Source: Luteimonas marina
GTDB taxonomy: Bacteria; Pseudomonadota; Gammaproteobacteria; Xanthomonadales; Xanthomonadaceae
Length of the DNA stretch: 64,000 nucleotides
Reading direction: 5' to 3'
Assembly (NCBI RefSeq): GCF_007859325.1
Contig: NZ_VOHK01000004.1
Span: 310,001 to 374,000 of the forward strand
Shown: piece by piece, positions 1 through 8,825 of the stretch
How the letters are laid out: each line of letters begins with the position of its first letter
Numbering within the stretch: position 1 is the stretch's first letter
The notes under the pieces: model-generated
Databases searched by the model: none
What the model saw: only the letters and a program-made list of their open reading frames with translations
What the model was told of the DNA's origin: nothing
Program-made: the position numbers and the translations under genes

Positions 1-274
1 GCGTCAGTTCGGCCTTGAGCTCGCGGTGGTTGTAGATCTCGCCGTTGACCGCCAGCGCGAGCTCGCCGTCGGCCGAGCGCAGCGGCTGCGAGCCGCCCGC
101 CGGGTCGACGATGGCCAGGCGCTCGTGGACGAGGATGGCGCCGTCGTCATGGTAGACGCCGCTCCAGTCCGGGCCGCGGTGGCGCTGCTTCTGCGACAGC
201 TCCAGCGACTGTCGCCGCAGGGCCTGGACGTCGTCGCCGGGCTGCAGCCCGAAGATGCCGAAGATGGAACACAT
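1..274 (-). CDS. asnB: Asparagine synthetase B (glutamine-hydrolysing), N-terminal part
   Basis: Only the first 91 codons are inside the window; the gene runs off the left edge. The reading begins MCSIFGIFGLQP, so Cys2 is the class II glutamine amidotransferase nucleophile exposed after Met removal. It continues with the family signature RHRGPDWSGVY and later NGEIYNH. The enzyme makes asparagine from aspartate, glutamine and ATP in the cytoplasm. This gene was recognised by reading the minus strand directly. It is preceded by an Asn-rich leader peptide and a terminator hairpin, which suggests control by transcription attenuation. The ATG is preceded by TTGGAGTTTCC, a good ribosome binding site. 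Confidence 0.93.
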   Translation of the reverse strand, partial: MCSIFGIFGLQPGDDVQALRRQSLELSQKQRHRGPDWSGVYHDDGAILVHERLAIVDPAGGSQPLRSADGELALAVNGEIYNHRELKAELT

Positions 275-334
275 GCGGGGAAACTCCAATTGCGGGGAAG
301 ATTGCGGAAAAGGGAACGATCGACTGCACACACG

Positions 335-362
335 AAAAAGCCCGCACCTTGCGATGCGGGCT
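335..362 (-). terminator. Attenuator terminator in the asnB leader
   Basis: On the minus strand AGCCCGCA (362-355), an 8-nt loop and TGCGGGCT (346-339) form an 8-bp GC-rich stem followed by a run of five T (339-335). It lies between the leader peptide stop (393) and the asnB ATG (274), so it would end transcription before asnB. The upstream arm, extended to 352-362 (AGCCCGCATCG), can instead pair with 407-417 (CGAAGCGGGCT) inside the leader peptide: ten Watson-Crick pairs with one A-A mismatch, a plausible antiterminator. Confidence 0.8.
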
Positions 363-392
363 CCTGTGCGACCGGCGTTTTTCCCTGGGGAT

Positions 393-485
393 CTACGCCT
401 GGCGACAGCCCGCTTCGCGCGCACGATTATTCACCGCATTGGAATTGCGGTTCGAACCGTTCGCGTTGAGGGACTGCGCTGCCAT
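393..485 (-). CDS. Asn-rich leader peptide of asnB (30 aa)
   Basis: A 30-codon ORF whose residues 7-20 read NANGSNRNSNAVNN: seven Asn in fourteen residues, in a genome segment where Asn is rare. It ends in TAG 118 bases before the asnB start, with a terminator between. By analogy with trp/his leaders, ribosomes starved for Asn-tRNA would stall over codons 7-20 and leave 407-417 free to pair with 352-362, preventing the terminator. A ribosome reaching the stop would cover 407-417 and let it form. No strong Shine-Dalgarno sequence precedes the ATG at 485, and the longer reading upstream in the same frame has no family resemblance. Function is inferred. Confidence 0.72.
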   Translation of the reverse strand: MAAQSLNANGSNRNSNAVNNRAREAGCRQA

Positions 486-513
486 GCGGCGAACGTAACC
501 GCCGGCGCCGCCG

Positions 514-530
514 TTTGCAACGGTTGCAAA
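514..530. promoter_or_regulatory. 17-bp perfect palindrome between asnB leader and kinase gene
   Basis: TTTGCAACGGTTGCAAA has perfect 8-base arms around one central base. It lies in the divergent region between the asnB leader (minus) and the AarF-like kinase (plus). The form resembles operators of LacI-type or similar dimeric regulators. No regulator gene is next to it, so its role is open. Confidence 0.35.
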
Positions 531-606
531 CACAACCGTCACCGCCGAGCCCGAATACTTGCGGCAGGATCGGCCGCAGGCCGGCGGACAGCAAGGGGAT
601 CCAACC

Positions 607-2280
607 GTGAACGACACCGTGCAGCGTCTCTCCCGCACCTCCCAGGTCATCGCCATGCTCGCGCGCTACCGCAAGGCCGGCATCCTGACCGGGTTCGACC
701 TGGGCGACGCGCAGGAGGAGGACGCCGCCGACGGGGACACCGACGCGCTCGCCGAACGCTTCGTCGCCGACCTCGAGGCCATGGGTCCGGCCTTCGTCAA
801 GCTGGGCCAGGCGCTGTCGACCCGTCCCGACCTGGTCCCGGCGAGCTGGATCGCCGCGCTCGAACGCACCCAGGACGACGCCACCCCGGCGCCGGTGGGC
901 GACATCGAGGCCCTGCTGGAACACGAGCTGGGCGTACGCGCGGGCAAGGTGTTCGCGCAGATCGATCCCGAGCCGATGGCCGCCGCCTCGCTGGCGCAGG
1001 TGCATCGCGCGGTGCTGCACGACGGTCGCGTGGTCGCGCTGAAGATCCAGCGACCCGACGTCGCCGGTTCGGTGCGCACCGACCTGGACGTGCTGGCCAG
1101 CCTCGCCGGCACCGCCGACGCGCTCACCGACGCCGGCCGCCGCCTGCGCCTGGCCGACTGGATCGCCGAGTTCCGCAAGACCATGCTCGACGAGCTCGAC
1201 TACCGCACCGAGGGCGAGAACCTCGACCGCTTCGGCCGCCACCTGGCCGGCTACCCGCTGCTGCGCGTACCGCGCCCGGTCTGGGACTACGTGACGCCGC
1301 GGCTGCTGGTGATGGAGTGGATCCACGGCATCAACGTCACCCGCATCTCCGGCCTGCGCCGCACCGAGCTCGACACCGCGCCGGCCACCTCGCAGCTGCT
1401 GTGCGCCTATCTCGACCAGGTGTTCGTGCACGGCGACATCCACGCCGATCCGCATCCGGGCAACGTGCTGCTGTGCGACGACGGGCGGATCGCGCTGATC
1501 GACCTGGGCATGGTCGCCAGCCTCCCGCCGCGGCAGCGCGAGCGTCTGCTCAAGCTGGTGTTCGCCGCGGTCGACGGGCGCGGCGAGGACGTCGCGCGCG
1601 AGCTGGTCGCGCTCGGCACGCGGTTGGAGGACTTCGACGAGAGCGCCTACGTCCGCGAGATCTCGCAGGTGGTGGCGCGCTACGCCAGCGCGACCCGGCG
1701 CCAGTCGGAAGGCCGCATGGTGCTGGACCTGGTGCGCCGCGCCACCGAATGCGGGCTGCGCTCGCCGCCGGAGATCAGCCTGCTGGGCAAGACCCTGCTC
1801 AACCTCGAGCGCGTGGTCGACGCGCTCTCGCCCGACATGGACGTCAAGGCCGAGATCGAGGCGCACCTGCAGTCGCTGCTGCGCGACCGGCTGCGCAAGT
1901 CGCTGTCGCCGGCCAACCTCGCCGCCGAGGCGATGGAACTGCAGGAGCTGGTGCGCGAGGCGCCGCGCAAGCTCTCGGACACGCTCTCGCTGCTGGCGGC
2001 GAACCGGCTGCAGGTGCGCCTGGCCGGGCTGGACGACTCCCGGCTGATGGAGAACATCCAGAAGGTCGCCAACCGCATCGCCTCGGCGGTGGTGATCGCG
2101 GCCCTGCTGCTGTCCTCGACCCAGCTGATGCGGATGGAGGCCGGCCCGAGACTCCTGGGCTATCCGGCGCTGGCGGTGGTGATGTTCGTGATCGCCGCGG
2201 TGCTCGGCGTGACCCTGGTGGTCAGCGCGATGCGGCACGACCGCCGTGCGCGGCCGGTGGAGCGCAGCGGGGCGGATTAG
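607..2280 (+). CDS. AarF/UbiB (ABC1)-family atypical kinase
   Basis: A 557-aa protein of the ABC1/ADCK/UbiB family, linked in known members to ubiquinone biosynthesis and membrane lipid handling through ATPase/kinase-like activity. The KxGQ-type motif FVKLGQALSTRPDLVP is at about residues 63-79, the ATP-binding lysine context VALKIQRPDV follows, and the catalytic/metal region HGDIHADPHPGNVLL then IDLGM is near 275-300. Two hydrophobic helices close the C terminus (VVIAALLLSSTQL and ALAVVMFVIAAVLGVTLVV), placing it in the inner membrane. GTG at 607 is chosen because AGGGGATCCAACC precedes it with good spacing. The N terminus differs from the E. coli UbiB type, so no symbol is given. It is transcribed away from asnB and converges on dapE. 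Confidence 0.9.
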   Translation: MNDTVQRLSRTSQVIAMLARYRKAGILTGFDLGDAQEEDAADGDTDALAERFVADLEAMGPAFVKLGQALSTRPDLVPASWIAALERTQDDATPAPVGDIEALLEHELGVRAGKVFAQIDPEPMAAASLAQVHRAVLHDGRVVALKIQRPDVAGSVRTDLDVLASLAGTADALTDAGRRLRLADWIAEFRKTMLDELDYRTEGENLDRFGRHLAGYPLLRVPRPVWDYVTPRLLVMEWIHGINVTRISGLRRTELDTAPATSQLLCAYLDQVFVHGDIHADPHPGNVLLCDDGRIALIDLGMVASLPPRQRERLLKLVFAAVDGRGEDVARELVALGTRLEDFDESAYVREISQVVARYASATRRQSEGRMVLDLVRRATECGLRSPPEISLLGKTLLNLERVVDALSPDMDVKAEIEAHLQSLLRDRLRKSLSPANLAAEAMELQELVREAPRKLSDTLSLLAANRLQVRLAGLDDSRLMENIQKVANRIASAVVIAALLLSSTQLMRMEAGPRLLGYPALAVVMFVIAAVLGVTLVVSAMRHDRRARPVERSGAD

Positions 2281-2333
2281 GACGGGCCTACTTCCACCGC
2301 CTGCGCCTCCTGCCAGACGAACGCGCCTCCTGT

Positions 2334-2437
2334 CCGTCATTCCAGCGCAAGCTGGAATCCATTTTGCCGTTGATCCCGCCCGACGGAATCCACCGCGAAG
2401 AGACAGGATGGATCCCGGCTTGCGCCGGGATGACGGG
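2334..2437. repeat. REP-like inverted repeat pair, family B
   Basis: Two palindromic units in opposite orientation: CGTCATTCCAGCGCAAGCTG near 2335 and GATCCCGGCTTGCGCCGGGA near 2411, each followed by the shared GTCAT/ATGAC end. Related units occur at 32162-32248 and 48165-48194. They fill the convergent gap between the kinase gene and dapE, where they could fold as mRNA-stabilising or terminating hairpins. Confidence 0.75.
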
Positions 2438-2451
2438 ATTGGGGCAGACGC

Positions 2452-2475
2452 GGTCGCGCCTGAAGGCGCTCCTAC
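2452..2475. repeat. REP-like unit, family A
   Basis: Contains the self-complementary core GCGCCTGAAGGCGC within a 24-base unit that is identical to both arms of the pair at 14734-14809. The dapE stop codon (2472-2474) lies inside its end, so the repeat touches the 3' end of that gene. Confidence 0.8.
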
Positions 2476-3599
2476 GACAGCAGGCGCTCGATCAGGGCCA
2501 GATACAGGTCGGGCAGCGCCTCGAGGTCGGCCACGCGCACGTGCTCGTCGACCTGGTGGATGCTGGCGTTGACCGGGCCGACCTCGATGCACTGCGCGCC
2601 CAGCGGCGCGATGAAGCGCGCGTCCGAGGTGCCGCCGCCGGTGCTTTCCTCGGGCGCGACGCCGGTGAAGCCGGCCAGCACCTCGCGCGCGGCCGCGCGC
2701 AGCGGGCCCTCGGGACAGTGGAAGGGTTCGCCGCTGCGGTGCCAGCGCAGGGTGTGGTCCAGCCCGTGCCGGCCGAGCAGCGCGGCGATCTCCGCTTCCA
2801 GCTTCGCGGCATCCCAGTGCGGGTTGTAGCGCAGGTTGAACAGCACGTGCAGCTCGCCGGGAATGACGTTGTTGGCGCCGGTGCCGGCGTGGATGTTGGA
2901 GACCTGCAGGCTGGTCGGCGGGAAGCTTTCGTAGCCCTCGTCCCAGGCGCGCGCGACCAGTTCGGCCAGCGCCGGCGCGGCGAGGTGGATCGGGTTGCGC
3001 GCCTTGTGCGGATAGGCGACGTGGCCCTGCACCCCGCGCACGGTGAGGGTGGCCGAGAGGCTGCCCCGGCGCCCGACGCGCAGCAGGTCGCCGAGGCGCT
3101 CGGTCGAGGACGGTTCGCCGGTGATGCACCAGTCGATGCGCGTGCCGCGTTCGCGGAACGTGGCGGCGACGCGGCGCACGCCGTCGATGGCGTCGCCCTC
3201 TTCGTCCGAGGTCAGCAGCAGCGCGATCGTGCCCGGATGGTCGGGATGCGCGGCCACGAACCGCTCCAGCGCGACCACGAATGCGGCGACGCTGCCCTTC
3301 ATGTCGGCGGCGCCGCGGCCATGGAGCACGCCGTCGCGCACGGTCGGCGTGAACGGATCGCTGGTCCAGGCGTCCATCGGACCCGGCGGCACCACGTCGG
3401 TATGGCCCAGCAGCGCCAGCACCGGCCCGCCGCTGCCGTGCGTGGCCCAGAGGTTGTCGACCTCGCCATGGCGCAGCGATTCGATCTTGAATCCCGCACG
3501 CTCGAGCCGCGCCGCGACCAGGGACTGGCAGCCGGCGTCGTCCGGCGTCACCGAGGGGCGCGAGATCAGTTCGCAGGCCAGGTCGAGGACATCACTCAC
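2472..3599 (-). CDS. dapE: Succinyl-diaminopimelate desuccinylase
   Basis: A 375-aa M20-family zinc hydrolase of the succinylase branch of lysine/meso-diaminopimelate synthesis; it converts N-succinyl-LL-DAP to LL-DAP and succinate. Seen motifs: [11 protein letters not shown] (first metal ligand and catalytic Asp), [10 protein letters not shown] (bridging Asp), TSDEEGDA (catalytic Glu-Glu), ITGEPSS, and the C-terminal GGGTSDARF with [14 protein letters not shown] supplying the last His. Length matches the family. GTG at 3599 is chosen because GGAG lies eight bases upstream and the family begins here; an in-frame ATG further up would add 35 repeat-derived residues. It is in the same orientation as dapD and the arsC-like gene. 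Confidence 0.95.
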   Translation of the reverse strand: MSDVLDLACELISRPSVTPDDAGCQSLVAARLERAGFKIESLRHGEVDNLWATHGSGGPVLALLGHTDVVPPGPMDAWTSDPFTPTVRDGVLHGRGAADMKGSVAAFVVALERFVAAHPDHPGTIALLLTSDEEGDAIDGVRRVAATFRERGTRIDWCITGEPSSTERLGDLLRVGRRGSLSATLTVRGVQGHVAYPHKARNPIHLAAPALAELVARAWDEGYESFPPTSLQVSNIHAGTGANNVIPGELHVLFNLRYNPHWDAAKLEAEIAALLGRHGLDHTLRWHRSGEPFHCPEGPLRAAAREVLAGFTGVAPEESTGGGTSDARFIAPLGAQCIEVGPVNASIHQVDEHVRVADLEALPDLYLALIERLLS

Positions 3600-3694
3600 G
3601 GTTGCCGCTCCAGATCCGGTCAGGGGCGTTGCGGGAGCGCCCTTCGACGGTCGAAGGGCGGTCGATGCGTCTTGTCCCGCGCACTGGAAAAGAA

Positions 3695-3789
3695 GATCCC
3701 TCACTGCGTTCGGGATGACAATGCATCACGAGGCACGGTGGACGGGACGGTGGCTGCGGAACTGTCATCCCGAACACAGTGAGGGATCT
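3695..3789. repeat. Inverted repeat pair, family D
   Basis: GATCCCTCACTGCGTTCGGG at 3695 and its near reverse complement ending at 3789 form a long dyad of about 26-base arms. A degenerate third unit follows at about 3810-3840 and a single unit lies at 50445-50470. The stretch between dapE and the arsC-like gene (3600-3855) holds only these repeats and a hairpin CCCTTCGACGGTCGAAGGG near 3639. Confidence 0.7.
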
Positions 3790-3855
3790 GCCTTCCGGCA
3801 ATCGCCATGCATGGAGATCCCTCGCCGCGCCCGGGATGACCGCCTTGAGGGCCAC

Positions 3856-4209
3856 TCAGATTCCGAACCGCTTCTTGAAGCCGTTGTCGCTGAACCCCTG
3901 CGTCACCACGCCATCGTCGGTCACCACCACCGGCCGCCGGATCAGCTGCGGATGCTCGCGCAGCAGCAGCTTCCATTCCGGCTCGGAGCCCGGCGCCTTG
4001 CGGTTGGGCGGCAGGTTGCGCCAGGTGGTCGAGGACTTGTTGACCAGCGCGTCCCAGCCGCCGGCCTGCTGCGCCCATCCGGCCAGCGTGTCCGGCGACT
4101 GCGGCTCGTCGCGGTAGTCGACGAATGCGTGGGCGACGCCGAAACGGTCGAGCCACTTGCGCGCCTTACTGCAGGTGTCGCAGTTCTTCAGGCCGTACAG
4201 CGTCGTCAT
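3856..4209 (-). CDS. ArsC/Spx-family reductase-like protein (YffB type)
   Basis: A 117-aa thioredoxin-fold protein. It begins MTTLYGLKNCDTCSKARKWL, with the CxxC-type motif CDTC, and ends with RRPVVVTDDGVVTQGFSDNG, the region around the conserved Arg-Pro of ArsC/Spx proteins. YffB members sit next to dapE in many gammaproteobacteria, as here, and are thought to be glutathione-dependent thiol reductases rather than true arsenate reductases. The start at 4209 removes six upstream residues (MEAGKT) because the domain begins at MTTLYG. Located between dapE and dapD in the same direction. Confidence 0.88.
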   Translation of the reverse strand: MTTLYGLKNCDTCSKARKWLDRFGVAHAFVDYRDEPQSPDTLAGWAQQAGGWDALVNKSSTTWRNLPPNRKAPGSEPEWKLLLREHPQLIRRPVVVTDDGVVTQGFSDNGFKKRFGI

Positions 4210-4264
4210 CGTCTTTCCCGCCTCCATCGATGTTCGTGGCCCCTCGTGGGAGAGGGCGTTGCCG

Positions 4265-5113
4265 TCAGTCCGCCAGCCCGCGCAGCAGGTCGTTGACGCT
4301 GGTCTTGCCGCGCGTCTTCTCGTCGACCTGCTTGACGATCACCGCGCAGTACAGCGCGTGCGAACCGTCGGCGGCCGGCAGCGAGCCCGACACCACCACG
4401 CTGCCCGGCGGCACGTAGCCGTAGCTGACTTCCTTCGTCGCGCGGTTGTAGATGCGGGTGGACTGGCCGATGAACACGCCCATGCCGATCACGCTGTGGT
4501 GGCCGACGACCACGCCCTCGACCACCTCCGAGCGCGCGCCGATGAAGCAGTGGTCCTCGATGATCGTCGGGCCGGCCTGCAGCGGCTCCAGCACGCCGCC
4601 GATGCCGGCGCCGCCGGACAGGTGCACGTGCTTTCCGATCTGCGCGCAGGAGCCGACCGTCGCCCAGGTATCGACCATCGTGCCCTCGCCCACGTGCGCG
4701 CCGATGTTGACGAAGCTCGGCATCAGCACCACGTCGCGGCCGAAGTAGGTGCCGCGGCGCGCGACCGCGCCCGGGACCACACGCACGCCGGCGGCCTTGA
4801 ACTGCTCCGCGTCGAAGCCGGCGAAGCGGGCCTCGACCTTGTCCCAGAACGGCGCCGGCTGCGCCTCGACCACGGCCATGTCGTTGACGCGGAAGTACAG
4901 CAGCACCGCCTTCTTCAGCCACTGGTTGACCTGCCAGCCGCCATCGGCCGCGGGTTCGGCCACGCGCAGCTCGCCGCTTTCGAGGCCGAGCATGGCGCGC
5001 TCGACCGCGGGCTTCACCGAATCGCCGATCTCCTCGGCGCCCAGCGCCGCGCGACGCTCCCAGGCGTCCTCGATGATGCGCTGCGTGTCCGCTGCCTGTG
5101 CCGCTGGGGTCAT
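4265..5113 (-). CDS. dapD: Tetrahydrodipicolinate N-succinyltransferase
   Basis: A 282-aa enzyme that transfers succinyl from succinyl-CoA to tetrahydrodipicolinate, two steps before DapE. The N-terminal helical part ([13 protein letters not shown]) is followed by a left-handed parallel beta-helix from about residue 110, with hexapeptide-like repeats such as [20 protein letters not shown] and [20 protein letters not shown], and it ends [11 protein letters not shown]. The ATG at 5113 overlaps the glnD stop by four bases (ATGA), so the two are translationally coupled on the minus strand. Confidence 0.95.
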   Translation of the reverse strand: MTPAAQAADTQRIIEDAWERRAALGAEEIGDSVKPAVERAMLGLESGELRVAEPAADGGWQVNQWLKKAVLLYFRVNDMAVVEAQPAPFWDKVEARFAGFDAEQFKAAGVRVVPGAVARRGTYFGRDVVLMPSFVNIGAHVGEGTMVDTWATVGSCAQIGKHVHLSGGAGIGGVLEPLQAGPTIIEDHCFIGARSEVVEGVVVGHHSVIGMGVFIGQSTRIYNRATKEVSYGYVPPGSVVVSGSLPAADGSHALYCAVIVKQVDEKTRGKTSVNDLLRGLAD

Positions 5114-7722
5114 GCCGTGGTTTCTCCGTCGATGCCGAGGTGGAGCGCGTCGCGCAGGGCGTCGCACTGGATGTCGTCGAGCGCCCGGTCCTGGCGGTCG
5201 CTGACCAGGAACACGTCCTCCGCGCGCGCGCCGAAGGTCGCCACCCGCGCGTCGTGCACGCGGACGTGCTGCTGGCGCAGGACCTGGGCGATGTCGGCGA
5301 GCAGGCCGGGGCGGTCGGTGCAGACCAGGCTCATCACCGTGCGCCGGCCGTCGGCGGTAGTGTCGAAGTCGACCTGCGGCACGACCCGGAAGTGGCGCAG
5401 GTGGCGCGGCTGCGCGCGGCGCGCGGGGCGCACGTCGAGCGATCCGCCCAGCACCGTCGCCAGCTTGCGTTCGATCGCGGCGATGTCGGGCGCCTGGCGC
5501 AGGTCAGCCGAGAGCACCTGGAAGGTGTCGAAGATGGTGTGGCCCGGGCCATCCAGCGCGCGCGCCTGCTGGATCGCGAGCCCGAGCCGGTCGAGGCTGA
5601 TGACGATCGCCGCGAACAGGCCGTCGCGGTCGGGCGCATGCACGAAGACCTCCATGGCATCGCCGGCGCCGGCCACGCGGCGCACGCGCACCACGGTGGC
5701 GCCGGGCGCCGCGCCGCGCAGCGCCAGCGCCTGCCACACCAGCTGGTCGGGGCGCGCGCGCAGGAAGTTGGCCTCGGGCATGCGCGCGAACAGCGCGTCG
5801 ATGCCGTCCACGCCCTCGGCGACCAGCAGGCCGGTGGCCTTGTCGCGGGTCTCGGCGATGCGGTCGGCGGCGCCGATGCGGTGCTCCAGCCCGCGCCGCA
5901 GCGCGTAGCGCGTGGCCGTGCGCAGGTCGGCCAGCAGCCGGTCCTTCCACGCGTTCCACAGCCGCGGCGAGGTGCCGGCGATGTCGGCGCAGGTCAGCAG
6001 GTAGAGATAGTCGAGGCGCTCGCGGTCGGCCACCTCGACGGCGAAACGATGGATCACCGCCGGGTCGGAAATGTCCTGCTTCTGCGCCGTGACCGACATC
6101 AGCAGGTGCTTGAGCACCAGCCATTCGACCAGCGCGGTGTCGCGCTCGGCGAAGCCCATCGCCTCGCAGAACGCGCGCGCATCGACCGCGCCGAGTTCGG
6201 AATGGTCGCCGCCGCGGCCCTTGGCGATGTCGTGGAACAGGCCGGCGACCAGCAGCAGTTCGGGCTTGCGCAGGAGCGGCCAGACCTCGTGCGCCATCGA
6301 GAAGCGCTCGTCGGGAATGCCGGTCGAGAACGAGGCCAGGTTGCGCAGCACCGCCAGCGTGTGCTGGTCGACGGTGTAGACGTGGAACAGGTCGAACTGC
6401 ATGCGCCCCGAAACCATGGCGAACGCCGGGATCCAGCGCCCGAGCACGCCCAGCCGCGCCATGCGCTCGAGCGTGCGCACCGGGCCGGGCCCGCGCAGCA
6501 GGTCGACGAAGGCCTCGCGCAGTTCCGGCGAGGCGGCGTCGTAGGCCGGCAGCGCGTGCAGCGATTCGGCCAGCGCACGCGCGGTCTTCGAATGCAGGCC
6601 CTTGGCCTCGGGATGGTCGGCCCACAGCGCGAACAGCGCCAGCACGCGCGCCATGTCGCCGCCGGGCCAGAATTCGTCGCGGGCGACGAGGTAGCCGCGC
6701 TTCATCGCGAACTCGGCGTCGAGCGGCGTCGCCTCGACGTCGCCCTCGATCTGCTCCTCGAAGCGCTGCAGCAGGCGCTCGCCGATGCGCAGCACGATCG
6801 CGGCGCTGCGGTAGAAGCCCTGCATCATCCGCTCGACGGCGGCGTTGTCGGCGTCGGGGATGCGCTGCAGGCGCGCGGCCAGCGCCTTCTGGTAGTCGAA
6901 GCGCAGGCGCTCCTCGCGCTTGCCGGCGACCAGGTGCAGGCCGTAGCGCAGGCGCGAGAGCACGCGCCATTCGCGCTCGAGCGCGGCGTACTCGTCGACG
7001 CCGAGGTGGCCGAGCGGGATCAGCGATTCGATGTCGCGGGTGCCGAACACGCGCCGCGCCATCCAGCGCAGGGTGTGGATGTCGCGCAGGCCGCCGGGGC
7101 CTTCCTTGATGTTGGGCTCGAGGTTGTCGGCGGTGTCGCCGAAGCGCGCGTGGCGCTGGCGCAGTTCCTCGCGCTTGGCGTTGAAGAACGCGCGCGCCGG
7201 CCAGACCCTGTCGACCGCCACCGCCTCGGCCAGCTCCGCCGCCATCTCGGGCGTGGCGACCAGCGGCCGCGCCTCGATCAGCGAGGTCATCACGGTGAGG
7301 TCGTCCGCCGCCGCCTGCGTGCACTCGTCGAGCGTGCGCACCGCGTGGCCGACCGGCAGCCCGGCGTCCCACAGCAGCGCGAACAGGCGCGAGAGCGCGG
7401 CGGTGTCGGCTTCGCGCGCGGCCTCGCCGACCACCACCAGCAGGTCGACGTCCGAGCGCGGGAACAGCTCGCCGCGGCCGTAGCCGCCGATCGCGAACAG
7501 GGTCAGGTCGGCGTCGGCCGGGATCGAGCGCGACCAGGCCTGGCGCACCAGCGCGTCGACCGCGATCACGCGCGCCATCAGCAGGCGCTCGATGTCGCCG
7601 TCGGCGTCGAAGCGCTGGGCGAAGCTCGCGTCCTGGCCGCGCAGGGTCTCGGCGGCGGTGGCCGCCCAGGCGGCGTCCTCGCCGGCGCCGTCGGGGAGTG
7701 CGTCGTCGCCGACGGCCGCCAT
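5110..7722 (-). CDS. glnD: PII uridylyltransferase/uridylyl-removing enzyme
   Basis: An 870-aa bifunctional sensor of glutamine that uridylylates and deuridylylates PII. The nucleotidyltransferase signature [17 protein letters not shown] is at residues 79-95. A GlnD helical domain follows, then the HD domain with [15 protein letters not shown] and [18 protein letters not shown] in the middle, then two C-terminal ACT domains ([18 protein letters not shown] and [20 protein letters not shown]) that read glutamine. All four domains are intact and the length is normal. The gene starts two bases after the map stop and overlaps dapD, so map-glnD-dapD form one minus-strand unit. Confidence 0.96.
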   Translation of the reverse strand: MAAVGDDALPDGAGEDAAWAATAAETLRGQDASFAQRFDADGDIERLLMARVIAVDALVRQAWSRSIPADADLTLFAIGGYGRGELFPRSDVDLLVVVGEAAREADTAALSRLFALLWDAGLPVGHAVRTLDECTQAAADDLTVMTSLIEARPLVATPEMAAELAEAVAVDRVWPARAFFNAKREELRQRHARFGDTADNLEPNIKEGPGGLRDIHTLRWMARRVFGTRDIESLIPLGHLGVDEYAALEREWRVLSRLRYGLHLVAGKREERLRFDYQKALAARLQRIPDADNAAVERMMQGFYRSAAIVLRIGERLLQRFEEQIEGDVEATPLDAEFAMKRGYLVARDEFWPGGDMARVLALFALWADHPEAKGLHSKTARALAESLHALPAYDAASPELREAFVDLLRGPGPVRTLERMARLGVLGRWIPAFAMVSGRMQFDLFHVYTVDQHTLAVLRNLASFSTGIPDERFSMAHEVWPLLRKPELLLVAGLFHDIAKGRGGDHSELGAVDARAFCEAMGFAERDTALVEWLVLKHLLMSVTAQKQDISDPAVIHRFAVEVADRERLDYLYLLTCADIAGTSPRLWNAWKDRLLADLRTATRYALRRGLEHRIGAADRIAETRDKATGLLVAEGVDGIDALFARMPEANFLRARPDQLVWQALALRGAAPGATVVRVRRVAGAGDAMEVFVHAPDRDGLFAAIVISLDRLGLAIQQARALDGPGHTIFDTFQVLSADLRQAPDIAAIERKLATVLGGSLDVRPARRAQPRHLRHFRVVPQVDFDTTADGRRTVMSLVCTDRPGLLADIAQVLRQQHVRVHDARVATFGARAEDVFLVSDRQDRALDDIQCDALRDALHLGIDGETTA

Positions 7723-7724
7723 CG

Positions 7725-8501
7725 TCAGAGGTCGTTGTCGTCGCCGGGCAACCGGGTCAGGATCTCGACCCCGTCGTCCGTCACCACGACGGTGTGCTCC
7801 CACTGCGCCGACAGCTTGCGGTCCTTGGTGACCACGGTCCAGCCGTCCGGCAGCAGCCGGGTATGGCGCGAGCCCTCGTTGATCATCGGTTCGATCGTGA
7901 AGGTCATGCCGGGCTTGAACACCAGCCCCTCGCCGGGCCGCCCGTAGTGCAGCACCTGCGGATCCTCGTGGTAGACCTTGCCGATGCCGTGGCCGCAGTA
8001 CTCGCGCACCACGCTGAAGCGCTCGCCTTCGGCGTACTGCTGGATCGCGTGGCCGACGTCGCCCAGGGTCGCCCCCGGCCGCACCGTGCGGATGCCGCGG
8101 AACAGCGCCTCGCGGGTGACCTCGACCAGCCGTTTCGCCATCACCGACGGCGTGCCGACGTAGTACATGCGACTGGTGTCGCCGTGCCAGCCGTCCTTGA
8201 TGACGGTGACGTCGATGTTGATGATGTCCCCGTCCTTCAACACCTTCGCCTCGTTCGGGATGCCGTGGCAGATGACGTTGTTGGCCGAGATACAGGTGGT
8301 CTTGGGATAGCCCTTGTAGCCGAGGTTGGCCGGGGTCGCCTTCTGCACGTTGACGATGTGTTCGTGGCAGATGCGGTCGAGCGCCTCGGTGCTGACGCCG
8401 GGCTTCACGTGCTCGGCCACGACCTGCAGCACTTCGGCCGCCAGGCGGCCGGCCACGCGCATCTTCCCGATCTCGTCGAGGGTTTTCAGGGAAATGGACA
8501 T
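7725..8501 (-). CDS. map: Methionine aminopeptidase, type I
   Basis: A 258-aa dinuclear-metal enzyme that removes initiator Met. Seen: INIDVTVIKDGWHGDTSRMY with two Asp ligands, EYCGHGIGKVYHEDP with the His ligand, TFTIEPMINEG and AQWEHTVVVTDDG with the Glu ligands. Length and start (MSISLKTLDEIGKMRVAGR) match the family. In most gammaproteobacteria map is divergent from rpsB; here about 5 kb of fimbrial genes separate them. Confidence 0.96.
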   Translation of the reverse strand: MSISLKTLDEIGKMRVAGRLAAEVLQVVAEHVKPGVSTEALDRICHEHIVNVQKATPANLGYKGYPKTTCISANNVICHGIPNEAKVLKDGDIINIDVTVIKDGWHGDTSRMYYVGTPSVMAKRLVEVTREALFRGIRTVRPGATLGDVGHAIQQYAEGERFSVVREYCGHGIGKVYHEDPQVLHYGRPGEGLVFKPGMTFTIEPMINEGSRHTRLLPDGWTVVTKDRKLSAQWEHTVVVTDDGVEILTRLPGDDNDL

Positions 8502-8609
8502 AAGCGGCCATTATCCCCGATTCGCGCGGCTTCCTGAACGCGGGGACCGGGCATGCACCCTGCCGCGAAGGTCTTGCGCTTAACAAAATGACGGCACGCG
8601 TCACATTCC

Positions 8610-8634
8610 TGACAAACATACGACAGCGTTGTCA
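8610..8634. promoter_or_regulatory. Dyad upstream of the sigma-54 promoter (possible activator site)
   Basis: TGACAA at 8610 and TTGTCA at 8629 form an inverted repeat, with a tighter palindrome GACAGCGTTGTC inside it. It is about 110-130 bases upstream of the sigma-54 core promoter, the usual distance for an enhancer-binding protein site. The assignment is by position only. Confidence 0.3.
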
Positions 8635-8739
8635 CTCTTTGTGCGCGCCAGATCGCCGTACGACGGAATTCACGTTTCCAGTCGTCCTATGCGCCCCGGA
8701 CTTCGCCCGGAACCCGCTTGGACAAGCCATTTTCCGAGT

Positions 8740-8754
8740 TGGCACGGGAATTGC
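8740..8754 (+). promoter_or_regulatory. Sigma-54 (RpoN) promoter of the fimbrial operon
   Basis: TGGCACGGGAATTGC matches the -24/-12 consensus TGGCAC-N5-TTGC exactly, with GG (8741-8742) and GC (8753-8754) separated by ten bases. It points at the pilin gene; the predicted transcript starts near 8766, sixty bases before the ATG. The rest of 8502-8739 holds no gene that I can support. Confidence 0.75.
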
Positions 8755-8825
8755 TTATTTGTCCCGGTCCGGCACTTGCGCCGGTCCCGCAACCCAGAGG
8801 CGCGCCAGCGCCGGAGACCACCGGA

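Noticed and set aside
255..3782. A 1175-codon open frame on the plus strand across the kinase and dapE genes
   Set aside because: It is an Arg/Ala/Pro-rich shadow frame created by high GC content; the real genes in other frames have clear motifs.
3856..4209. Arsenate reductase of an ars operon
   Set aside because: No arsR, arsB or acr3 genes are near; position between dapE and dapD is typical of the YffB group.
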